Source of the DNA: Strigamia acuminata
Lineage: Eukaryota > Arthropoda > Chilopoda > Geophilomorpha > Linotaeniidae
DNA length: 64,000 bases
Direction of reading: 5' to 3'
Assembly: GCA_949358305.1 (NCBI GenBank)
Contig: OX442320.1
Coordinates: 1,118,501-1,182,500 of the forward strand
The translations under genes were made by a program, and so were the position numbers. Positions within the stretch are counted from its first letter, which is position 1. Every line of letters begins with the position of its first letter. A model generated the notes under the pieces. It saw only the letters and a list, made by a program, of their open reading frames with translations. It ran no database searches and had not been told where the DNA came from. Shown here in pieces: positions 28,857 through 38,317 of this stretch.

Positions 28857-29612
28857 TTAATTTATTTTTCGTAAGTGTAAACGTGTAGTAAAAATTTCTC
28901 CTCTCAGATTCAGTGGTTTATCGTCTTGATCGGTCAACCAGATCCTGACTTCGTGTATTTTAGATTGATTTTTCACCGGCAAGTAAACTATATTATACGG
29001 CATTTCTACTATTTTGAAGCCTGGCGGGACATTAGGAAAAAATGCGTATATGATCGGAGCCGTCTTCCCGTTTTTATAAGAGTCGGTAATAAGATCACAA
29101 TGGACCAGGATAGTGTTAATGTGAAAAATGTTCACCGGATTAATGGATTCGCTTCTACCTACACCGTATTTCTTTGTTTTGAGACCGAATAATTTAGCCA
29201 TACTTCTATTTTCCGAAAAATTGGCCCCGTAACTGGCATCGCTAATCACTAATGTCGTGGACAGAGTATTATAATTGGCCATGATGTCGATGAAAGGTGC
29301 GTCGTCTTTCATATTCCAGTGTCCTCTGGATTTCATTTCAGTATGTATGTACGAGATAATGTCGGCAAGTTCGTAACAACCCACGGGAACGATGATGTCG
29401 TAGTTGAGCGTACCTATAATACGAGCGGGGACGTTCACATCTACTTCAACAGTGTAGTATTTGAACACGTTGTTGTCCTCGGTTATATTTGGCATTGTGT
29501 AAAATGTCTCGAGGCTCACTAATCCTAATTCGTATTCGTCGTCACCCAAAATTAAAGGTGAGCTAAAAGTAGTGAGGAAATCCGATTTCGTACTGCTTAG
29601 TACGATAGACAT
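28857..29612 (-). CDS. Polinton penton-like minor capsid protein
   Basis: About 251 codons, starting at ATG 29612 (MSIVLSSTKSDFLTTF); a GTG three codons earlier also opens the frame. The N-terminal DDEYELGLVSLETFYTMPNI, the middle PVGCYELADIISYI and the C-terminal PPGFKIVEMPYNIVYLPV, RIWLTDQDDKPLNLRGE and RLHLRK motifs match a widespread animal Polinton-associated family, interpreted as a single jelly-roll penton or minor capsid protein. All these motifs are present and the length is normal, so the gene looks intact. It is transcribed leftward, 27 bases before the next gene stop. Confidence 0.72.
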   Translation of the reverse strand: MSIVLSSTKSDFLTTFSSPLILGDDEYELGLVSLETFYTMPNITEDNNVFKYYTVEVDVNVPARIIGTLNYDIIVPVGCYELADIISYIHTEMKSRGHWNMKDDAPFIDIMANYNTLSTTLVISDASYGANFSENRSMAKLFGLKTKKYGVGRSESINPVNIFHINTILVHCDLITDSYKNGKTAPIIYAFFPNVPPGFKIVEMPYNIVYLPVKNQSKIHEVRIWLTDQDDKPLNLRGEIFTTRLHLRKIN

Positions 29613-29639
29613 GGTAATCACGATTATTATTACTTTTTT

Positions 29640-30179
29640 TTAATTCGCGAGAATTTTCTTTCGCATGTTTTCAAACTTGGTTTTATCGAGGATTCTTTCC
29701 TCTTTCAGTTCCATAAGTATTTCCACAATTTCGTTGTCGTGAGACTGGTTTCCAGCATCCCGTGATGCATGCAACAATCGCAGCCTGTCTATTAATTCGT
29801 CCGGGTTATTGTAATACTTGTAGTCTACGGTGTTGTGTGGACGAAACGTTTTCGTAATGCCTTGGCCCGATTGTAGATATTGTGATTGATGTTTTTTGTA
29901 GTGTTGCCAAATTGGTTTAATCACTTTCAGATACTTCTCTCCTTTAGAAGATTTTGGCCTATTAGTTGCTGGATCATGTTGACTAAATAATGCTTTAGTT
30001 TTGATTAGAATGTCGGCATAATTATTTAATGTTTTCTGATTCTGATATGGATCCAATGCTGGAATTTTGTTTAAGAGAAAATCCTTTAATTCTTTATCGA
30101 ATCTATATGTTTTATTTCTTACAGAAATATGATCCGGGATTAATGTAACTTCTTCGACTCCTATTTTAAATTTTAAGTC
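29640..30179 (-). pseudogene. Conserved Polinton-associated protein, 5' end removed by gypsy2
   Basis: About 180 codons beginning in the middle of a frame (TDLKFKIGVEEVTLIPDHIS) with no ATG. The sequence up to 30179 is Polinton and the gypsy2 LTR starts at 30180. Conserved features of this family are the KFKIG-EE-TLIP strand pair, a NLNNYADILIKTKAL-type helix, and the C-terminal NPDELIDRLRLLHASRDAGNQSHDNEIVEI block. The family accompanies polB and capsid genes in arthropod Polintons; its function is unknown to me. Only a few N-terminal residues appear lost, but the promoter side is severed, so expression from a native start is unlikely. Confidence 0.72.
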
Positions 30180-31220
30180 TGTCACGGTCCTGACTTTGAG
30201 CAGTAGAAATTTTCAAAATTTTAAGCGCATTTTGCGCCTTTTCCCTAGTTTTTCCCAATTTTATTGAGAAATTGTTTTAATTCCTTTAATTTATTTTATT
30301 TTTCCCAAATCTAAATTTATTATTTTATTTTATATTATTTTCCTTATTTTTGACATTTATCTTTGATTTGGCCTGGTTTTAATCACCCCATCCAGACAAT
30401 TCATGAGAATTCTGCGATAAGTTGATATAATCGCGCTCTAAATTTACATATTTCACCCCTGATCGCCTGTTTTCTGCCCAGTCCCCATTGGGAATTGACT
30501 TGGCCTTTGACATGTGATCAGAGGTGACTTGTTCTGTCAAGACAACTTGGACAGAGAGAATAATTTTCGCCTTCGACTAGACAACAGCTCCTGTCTCAAC
30601 TGGGAGATTTCCAAGTGCGATTTATGTTGCGTCTCAACGCATACGGTCATTATGCAGCCCGAATTCTCATGTTAGTCTAACTAACCACAACCTTTATTAT
30701 TTGCCCATTATTTGCGTACAAATTACTGGAAAAACGGCGTATTCGACGGTCTTAATTCGTCAATACATTTTATGCCACGACTGTGACTTCCTCCTCAGCC
30801 TAGACATTTTGAACTCATACTCGTCTCAATTGCGTATTCATTTCATTATCGACGGTTCGACGACGTTGTCTGCGGTTTGGTACCTGTTTGCGCGTTCACC
30901 CAACGTTTGCGCGTGTCCAGGAGAAGAAATATACTCTTCGTAAGTACGCCTAGCATATGACGACATTTTCCCTAGTGAAGAGCGATATTTTGGTCTTAAA
31001 TTCGAAGTATCAACGTTCGCCATTTTGTACGGCGCCCGAATTGAATCCTGCACCCATAAAATACAGATTTCACGAATAGACGCTGTCTTAACCTAGCTAC
31101 CACCCCCGGCAAAGTTTTAAGAGTTGCAGCGCCTGCAAACCTAAATTTTCTGGTTATTACAATCCCTGGAAATTCTTAAATTTCCGAAACCATTGTTAAA
31201 AAGTCGACTACGACGTGACA
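30180..31220 (+). repeat. 5' LTR of gypsy2 (about 1,041 bp)
   Basis: Begins TGTCACGGTCC at the break in the Polinton gene and ends CGACGTGACA, giving a seven-base terminal inverted repeat TGTCACG/CGTGACA. Four bases later a TGG opens a plausible primer site. No gene is seen in it. There is only one copy in the window, so the right end rests on the inverted repeat and primer site. Confidence 0.72.
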
Positions 31221-31224
31221 ATCT

Positions 31225-31242
31225 TGGCGAACTAGACAGGAT
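31225..31242 (+). promoter_or_regulatory. Probable primer-binding site of gypsy2
   Basis: TGGCGAACTAGACAGGAT starts four bases after the LTR end and would pair with a tRNA ending ...GTTCGCCA. I could not assign the tRNA. Leader continues to the gag ATG at 31371. Confidence 0.5.
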
Positions 31243-31370
31243 TCAACTCGAAACGTGTTCTAAGAGAACACAAACCACCATTTTCTTCAGTGAAGACTAC
31301 GCAAGTATAGGTCGTTATATTTATTTGATTAATTACTTATTTTTGCCGGCATACATATTATTATTTCAAC

Positions 31371-33287
31371 ATGGCTTCACGCGACACTTTGTCGCAATCC
31401 AGTGTTTCGGACGTAGAAGCCGAACAAGCGCATACTTTGCCACTTCCAGACTCACCTATCCATGAGCCAGACCAGCAGCAGGATCTATTGGTACAACCAA
31501 TATCTACAGACGTACCATTTTCCAATCCTTGGAGGACATACGCTCAAATGGAAGCGGATCAACTCCAACATGAACGGGAAGCGGCTACGGCACGGGATCA
31601 ATGGGAGGAAAATAGACGCCATTTGCAGGACTCACTCATGGAGAGAAGACAAATTGTGGACGGGATGCGAGCGGTTCGAGAAGACATTCAACGAGGACCG
31701 CCGCCTCCTTATCAACCCGTATTTATGCAACCGGAACCACAACAACATCGAAGGAATCCACCTGCATTGACGATGGAAGCATTGATGAGGGTATTACGAG
31801 AGGATAGAAGGGAGTTACAACACGAACTTCGCCAGGAGTTGCTCGAATCGATGAGGCAAATTAGGCGCGAGCTGAACGACAGAGTGGAGGAATTTATCCA
31901 TTCGCACAACGAGCGAACTCAGCCTGAACCACCAGCACCAGAAGCAGGTTCAGGGGCCACACGTCGTGGTCGAGAGGACGCTCGGGGAGCCGATTTTTCT
32001 TTTGGAGATACTGGACGTGCGTCAGGACCACGATGCACTGGCTCTTATTCTCCGAGACGACGCCAACAACATTCACAACAGGGAGACACGACTTTCAATG
32101 TTCCACGGGACCCACCACCAGATCCTGACCCGGATTCCGCTCAAAGAGGTAGTCAAGGCATACCACTCAGCGCCTCAAGACAGCACCCTCACACAAGATC
32201 TCAACTCTCGTTGGAGTCGGAGGATCAGCGTCAAGCCGCTCAGGTTGGAAGGTATAAACTTAAAGTTGAAAAAATTCCATACTTTGACCCGGATGAAGCT
32301 ACTTTCGACACAGTGGACTTGTTCCTAGGTAAGCTATATGCGCACATGTTTACCATGGGAGCACCGGAAGGAATATATTTGAAAGTATACGTGGTTCTCG
32401 CGCTTCGAAATAGAGCGCAACGTTGGTGGATGGCTCTGACTCCAAAACCTAACAATTGGGAGGACTTTGAATTAGTTTTCAGGCAGGTATTTTCCATTAA
32501 TTCAGCTTTAGCTAATGTTAAGTTGTCTCAGCGCAAACAAAAGCCAGGGGAATCGACTATGTCGTTCCTCAGCGAGATGATTCATTATTTAAACATTGCT
32601 GGATACAAGGACAAGGGCTTGCAGTGGGAACGAGTTCAGGGCATGATGCAAACTCAAGTCGTACAATTAATGCGCTCTTGGTGCATCAGGACGATCGACG
32701 ACGCAGTCAAAATGGGCAACGACGTCGATAATCGCCTTCAGTTGGATTCGTTGCGGACTTTTGAGTACAAACAGTGCGGAGTTTCGGACCAGGAGATGCC
32801 TTTACCCGCAGGAGTGGGTCCTGCCACACGTACCAAAACAGAGGAGGAGAAGTTAAATCAACAATCTACTTCGTCCAGGTCTGGTCGTTTTTCAAGATTC
32901 AACAAAGTATTTACAGCATTGCTCGAGGACATGTCGACTTGTGCGATTGATCCAGAAGATCCCAACAGCGAGGAATCAAAAAGGGACCCGCCAAAGGAGT
33001 CTGCATCAGCGGCAGCACAAAAGTCTGATGTCCACGCCATGACTGCGACTACTGCGCCAACACCTAGAACGGATACACAGCACATATGTCCCAAGGACGT
33101 TGTCATTTTTCCAGCCGCTAAAGAAGCGCCTTCAGAGCCAAAGCTCCCGAAGAATGCTATGTGGAGAAAAACACCAACGGACAAATGGTACATGTCTGAC
33201 AGGCAATCATGGAGGCCTGTGTGCCCCGTTTGTGGCAAGGAGTGGAGTCGTCAGTCGGGAAACGCAAGCGGCCTGCTCAAAGCATGA
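31371..33287 (+). CDS. gypsy2 Gag protein
   Basis: 638 codons starting MASRDTLSQSSVSDVEAEQ. The N-terminal 200 residues are Gln/Glu/Arg-rich and predicted helical. Residues about 300-400 form a retrotransposon capsid-like domain (YFDPDEATFDTVDLFLGKLY, LRNRAQRWWMALTP, WEDFELVFRQVF). There is no CCHC knuckle; the end has only CPVCGKEW before the stop. Pol overlaps the last 79 bases in the -1 frame and is probably reached through GGGAAAC at 33257. It is intact and of plausible length. Confidence 0.85.
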   Translation: MASRDTLSQSSVSDVEAEQAHTLPLPDSPIHEPDQQQDLLVQPISTDVPFSNPWRTYAQMEADQLQHEREAATARDQWEENRRHLQDSLMERRQIVDGMRAVREDIQRGPPPPYQPVFMQPEPQQHRRNPPALTMEALMRVLREDRRELQHELRQELLESMRQIRRELNDRVEEFIHSHNERTQPEPPAPEAGSGATRRGREDARGADFSFGDTGRASGPRCTGSYSPRRRQQHSQQGDTTFNVPRDPPPDPDPDSAQRGSQGIPLSASRQHPHTRSQLSLESEDQRQAAQVGRYKLKVEKIPYFDPDEATFDTVDLFLGKLYAHMFTMGAPEGIYLKVYVVLALRNRAQRWWMALTPKPNNWEDFELVFRQVFSINSALANVKLSQRKQKPGESTMSFLSEMIHYLNIAGYKDKGLQWERVQGMMQTQVVQLMRSWCIRTIDDAVKMGNDVDNRLQLDSLRTFEYKQCGVSDQEMPLPAGVGPATRTKTEEEKLNQQSTSSRSGRFSRFNKVFTALLEDMSTCAIDPEDPNSEESKRDPPKESASAAAQKSDVHAMTATTAPTPRTDTQHICPKDVVIFPAAKEAPSEPKLPKNAMWRKTPTDKWYMSDRQSWRPVCPVCGKEWSRQSGNASGLLKA

Positions 33288-36200
33288 GTCCAGAGAGTGG
33301 GTCGGACATAAACATCAAGGACTCTACTGAGAAGAAGACTGAAGAATCACCAGACATCGATGGAAGTACAAAACCGTCTACTCCGACACCAGAGGCGCCA
33401 TCTGCTGTTCGAGAAGACAACAACAAATCATTAACCCCGTCTACGGACATTAAATTAACTACATTAATCAAAACAGATTCAAGTGGATCAAAATCAAAAA
33501 CACCCGGTGTCGTAACACCACAACCAACAAAATCAGCGCAACTTTCGTCTGTGAAAGCCAAGGAAACCCCCAAAAAACCAACTTCGTTGACAACGCAGAG
33601 TGAGACGTTGCAAACAAACTTCGTTCTTTTGTCGCCCGAGGAATTGCAAAAATCCGAAGAGCCAAGAATCGAAATTACGAAGACTGATCGCTTCAATAGA
33701 GAGGCACCATACATCAAAATAACATGGGCTAACGTGAGTTTTGTCGCACTTTTGGACTCAGGCGCTCAGACATGTGTAATGTCAGAGTCATTATTTAACA
33801 AACTTAAAGCCAATATGGGTTTGGAATTGCTCGAATTTCACGAAACAGTGCGTACAGCGGCCGATGACAAAATTCCAGTTAAGGGATCTGTTAAACTGTC
33901 AGTGCGCGCACCCTTGGCCGTTATTTCTTTCATTTGCTTAATTATACCCAAAACATCAGAGGAACTTCTGCTGGGAAGAGATTTCTGCAGAGCGGTTGGT
34001 CTGTGCACGGACTTTGAATTGTGCCAGTGGTATTTGAAGGGATCGCCAGAGCGAAGACAATTCATGACTTTAGAACAAGCTAACAAGTCAGAATCTGTTC
34101 TTTTATTTCCCATCAAGAAACCCGATGATACAAAGGACAGCACTAAGGATGTACCCAAGGTAGTAATTAATAACATTAATTGTATTCTTCTAGAACATCG
34201 ACCTTTGTCGCAAGAGATTTTCGAATATCCAAATGACGATGCTCAGCACCAAATCAAGAGGATTCGGAATCGTACACGAGATCAGTGGTCATTTATATGG
34301 TCACCAAAGAGGAAGGATTCCATTAAAAAATCAAGAAAATTCAATTCATCATTGTTTTCGACGCTTAGCCAACGCAGACGTGCAAGACGACAGCGGAGAC
34401 GCTTTTATGAATTATCACCAACAATAAAACAACTTAACACGCAGGGAAGACAGCTTTTGCGTCGTGTGGATGAAAATGCGCTCATGGCCAGAGTACACGA
34501 TCATTCGACGATTTCGGAGCCGCCTTTGGATGTTAATGTGCTACAATATCAACCAAGCAGTGATCCAACACAACTGGATTGGATTTACGACCAGCTGTGG
34601 TCATCATTGACAGTACCCCAAATTCGTTTATTAATTCAGACTCTTCGACCAATTTCGAAAGTATTTCGCGAGGAGGTTGGATTATGTAACAACACTCAGT
34701 TTGAAGTAAATTTAAAACCGGACTTTAGACCAGTTCATGTGCCTGTAAGACCCGTTAACCCAGCAAAAAAGATGGTAATTGACGCTTATTTGGACCAAAA
34801 ACTAAAACAAGGCATTATTCGTCGATCAAAAAGTGATTGTGCGGTGGCGCCTGTTGTTGTTCCAAAGAAAACTGGAGACTGGCGTACAGCTATGGATTTT
34901 AGACCGATGAATGCTCAAACTTTGCCAGATGTCTACCCACTGCCCGACATCGATAATATATTTTCTTATTTAGGAGGATCAAATTGGTTTTCGATCATAG
35001 ATGGACGAGAAGCTTTCCATCAGATTGGAGTGCGTCCAGGTGACGAGAGATTTCTCGCATTTATTACGCACAGAGGACTTTTCGAATATGTGAGAATGCC
35101 ATTTGGACCCATTAATGGCCCAGCAACTCTGCAAAGAGCCATGAACAAGACTTTGTCGAAATATCTTTACAAGTTCGTGTTCGTTTATCTCGATGACGTC
35201 ATAATTTTCAGCAAAACTTTCGAGGAGCATGTGCAACATCTCAAAATAATTCTTCAAGCCTTGGATGAAGCGGGATTCACGATGAACGCCAACAAGACGG
35301 AATTGTGCAGAACATCGCTCGAGGTTTTGGGACACATTGTAGAGGCTGGACACATTAAACCAAACCCAAATAAGGTGACGGCAATTCAATATTTTCCGGC
35401 GCCTACCAACATCAAAGAATTACAAAGATTCAAAGGGATGATTGGTTATTATCAGTCATTTTTCCCAAATTATTCAAAAACATGCGAAGTGTTTCGTCCT
35501 TTACTCAAAAAAGATTCCGAATGGTTTTGGACGATTCAACATCAACAAGCATTTGATTCACTCAAGAAAGGATTGGCAGAACCAACTCTACACAGAAGAT
35601 TCCCGGATTGGACCAAGCCATACATACTACAAACAGACGCCAGCTATTCAGGTTTGGGCGCTGCACTTATGCAACTCAATGATCAAGGTGAACGAACACC
35701 AATCGCCTTTGCATCACGTGCATTAAATTCTGCTGAAAAGAATTACAGCGTCACCGAGATTGAATGCTTAGCGGCGGTTTGGGCGGTCAAGAGATTTCGT
35801 GTGTATCTTGAGATGATGAATTTTTATTTAGAAAGCGATCATTTGTCGTTAAAGTGGCTTTTCCAGCAGCGAGAACCAAAAGGACGCCTGGCACGATGGG
35901 TTTTGTCCCTCAGTGAGTACAAATTTACATTTCTTTACTGTTCAGGAGCACAGAATCGTGTTGCGGATGCCCTTAGCCGTGCGCCTGTGGAACCATCGGA
36001 ACCATTGGATGCAGACGACTCGCCTCTCGTTGATGAAACATGCTACATCGCCTATTTTGACGATCCAAATGATTGGCCAAAATTACCAATAATCAACATT
36101 ATTGGAGTTGGATTGGCTGCGGCACAACAACGAAATAACGCAGCTGTAATGACAAGAGCGCAGAGACGACAGCAACAAATTAAACCAAAATTAGGCAGGC

Positions 36201-37549
36201 CAAAAGGTTCTAAAAATAAGAAGAGACCGCCATCAAATTATCAGGTATTAACTCGAGCCAGAGCACGTCAACAGGCACAGGTTTCGACGCCTCCTGGGGC
36301 TGCTGCACCATTGCCACCTTTGATGTCGCCTCTGCCATCACCAAATGTGCCAACTGCATCGTTTCCAACTCCTGATGTGTTGAGCCCACCTGCGGGACCA
36401 TCTGGAGCTGCACGACCGAATTATGACGGATATGGAGGTCCGGATTCGGATTCGTCGGACGATTCGACAACTTATCGACCAGCATGGATGGGACATGCAG
36501 GATTTATGCCACAGCAAGTGCGTCAAGATCGATCACAATTTCAAAGAAATGCATCGAGACGCCCTGTTGCTGATGAACAACAAGACGAAGAAGAGGACGA
36601 GGCCGAGCGACTCCATGATGCGCCGCAAGACCACCAACCTTTTTGTCTAATACCAACTATTAACGAAATAATTCGTCGACAACACGAGGACACGTGGAGC
36701 GCCGAATTAATCGAATATCTTGATCAAGGACATTTGCCCAACGACCAAGTACAAGCAGCGCGTATCAGGTATCGTGCCGTAGATTTTGCTATTTATAAGG
36801 GAATGTTATGTCGTTATCCACCGATCGACATAAATAAAATTCGCCGTAGAAGACAAATCTATTTGCCTTTAGCGTTACGCGAACAATATTTCAAGGCTCT
36901 GCATTACCCGCCGAGCTGCGGACATTTAGGAGTTGAAAAAACACTTCATCGACTCCGGGCCCGAGTTTATTGGCCAAAAATGAAGGAAGACGTTTTGCTT
37001 TGGATTCAAAAGTGTGAGCCATGTCAACGAGCTAAGCCGTTAAATCGCCTTCCATATGGACCAATGATTATGGCCAAACCACGACATTTGTTTCACACAA
37101 TTTACATCGATTATTATGGTAAAAAACCCCAATCGATTGGAGGACATTGTTACGCATTAGTAATTGTGGATGCCGCCAGTCGATGGTTGGATGTGAGATT
37201 GACTGAGACATCTGACTGGAAAACAACAATCAAACAATTGCAAGGATTTATTCAGCGATGGGCATTTCCAAAAGTTATCATCAGTGATAATGCGCCAGCT
37301 TTCCGATCAATGGAATTCCAGGCCGCATGTCAGAGTTTTGGCGCCATTAATCGCTACACGGCTGTTTATCATCCACAGGAGAACTTAGCCGAAAGACTAA
37401 ACCAAGCATTAAAGAACTGCATTCTGGCTTATATTGAGGAGCATGTGCGCTGGGACGTTCACATTGGATATTTTGTGCTAGCAATCAACTCAGCATATCA
37501 AGCTTCGCTTCAATATTCTCCTTATCAAATGGTGACGGGACAAGAGGCG
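33209..37549 (+). CDS. gypsy2 Pol: protease, RT, RNase H, integrase (truncated)
   Basis: Long -1 frame polyprotein. In order: a Ser/Thr/Lys linker, protease LLDSGAQTCVMS (near 33757), a basic RRRARRQRRRF patch (near 34375), RT with FVYLDDVIIF (near 35180), RNase H LQTDASYSGLG (near 35640), then an unusual linker with GRPKGSKNKKRP (near 36198) and Pro/Ala/acidic stretches. Integrase follows with its HHCC finger (CGHLGVEKT...CEPCQRAK), YIDYYGKK, ISDNAPAFRS and ENLAERLNQALK. It breaks after SPYQMVTGQE, where the copia-B' LTR begins; the frame then reads through about 25 foreign codons to 37624. The C-terminal part of integrase is missing here. Confidence 0.9.
33257..33263 (+). promoter_or_regulatory. 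-1 ribosomal frameshift heptamer of gypsy2
   Basis: GGGAAAC is in the Gag phase required for -1 slippage (G GGA AAC), 22 bases before the Gag stop and inside the gag/pol overlap. After a -1 step the reading frame is exactly the pol frame. G GGA AAC is a well-known retroviral slip site. I did not identify a clear downstream pseudoknot. Confidence 0.8.
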
Positions 37550-38299
37550 TGTTGCAAACAGACATGTCGAACTCGGAAGTCGCGTGGTACATTCATAGGC
37601 AACTGTCCTGTTGCGCATCCATGATCGTATAGTAGAAATTCCAGCAGCAGAAAGCGTTAGGCCTAGCACTAGGCCTAGTTCTCAAACAGTAGATCAGATG
37701 GGAAAAACATCTCAGCTAATGGGCAAGCAAATGTGTCTTCAAGGAGGAGGAGAGTCAGCTTGGCTCTCTACTCACTCTTCATGTCTGTTGCAAGTGTGCA
37801 AGTTAGTCCAAATAAATACTCCATGTAAATGGAACAAAATAACAAGGAGAACTTTTAATTCTAACCTAACAACCACACTTCATTTTACAACAACTACTAC
37901 TAAGCCTAACAACAACAAGCGCCTAGCAACCGTGAACAATGGCGCTAAAAAAATAGGCTTAATTACAAATGACAATTACTCATTATAAATAACTTATTGC
38001 CTCCAAAGAGGGCGCTACGTGTCTCAAACTTAACCTTTTTTACATCAAATTGATAATAAGTAATAAAAGCTTAAACTTAACATCTATTAGAGGCATAAAA
38101 TACATAAATAAACAAGTATTAACAATTCCCATTCTTAGTTTCAGAGGAAAGCCAACTTTCCTTCTCAAAGACAAAAGCCAACCGCTCATCATGCAAGATG
38201 GCGGCACAGCAACTTGCTAACAGCTGTGCAGGCGAACAATAAATCACGTAACACAGGAACAAATATTTAAGCACTTCAAAATGGGTTTGCAACCCAACA
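37550..38299 (-). repeat. 3' LTR of copia-B'
   Basis: The minus-strand start TGTTGGGTTGCAAACCC at 38299 follows a polypurine tract; the other end (plus TGTTGCAAAC at 37550) is where the gypsy2 integrase breaks, giving TGTTG/CAACA inverted ends and a 750-bp LTR. It contains CAAGATGGCGGC (38194-38205) on plus, that is antisense to the element. Its partner LTR lies outside the window. Confidence 0.65.
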
Positions 38300-38312
38300 A
38301 ATCCCCCTTTGC
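38300..38312 (-). promoter_or_regulatory. Polypurine tract of copia-B'
   Basis: Read on minus as GCAAAGGGGGATT directly before the LTR start TGTTGGG. It is nearly the same as the tract of copia-A at 40752-40763. Confidence 0.8.
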
Positions 38313-38317
38313 TTAAA

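Larger units (their letters stand above)
19440..30179. mobile_element. Polinton/Maverick element, left and central part
   Basis: Recognised by a protein-primed family B polymerase together with an adenain-like protease, capsid-type proteins and the conserved 181-aa protein typical of animal Polintons (adintovirus-like elements). The polymerase runs rightward and all other genes leftward, meeting at 24290-24305. No retroviral-type integrase or packaging ATPase is present. The last gene is cut at 30180 by gypsy2, so the rest of the element, possibly holding those genes and the right terminal repeat, should lie beyond the window. The left end is not defined. Confidence 0.85.
30180..37549 (+). 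mobile_element. gypsy2 Ty3/gypsy retrotransposon, 5' three quarters
   Basis: Plus-strand element inserted into the Polinton 181-aa gene. It comprises a 1.04-kb LTR, leader, gag, and pol in the -1 frame through most of integrase. It stops at 37549 inside integrase, where the copia-B' LTR begins. The remainder and its 3' LTR are expected beyond the right edge. Confidence 0.88.

Noticed and set aside
31031-31040. GGCGCCCGAA, resembling a tRNA-Lys primer site in gypsy2
   Set aside because: It lies inside the probable LTR, lacks the TGG start, and matches only ten bases; the TGTCACG/CGTGACA ends place the LTR boundary at 31220.
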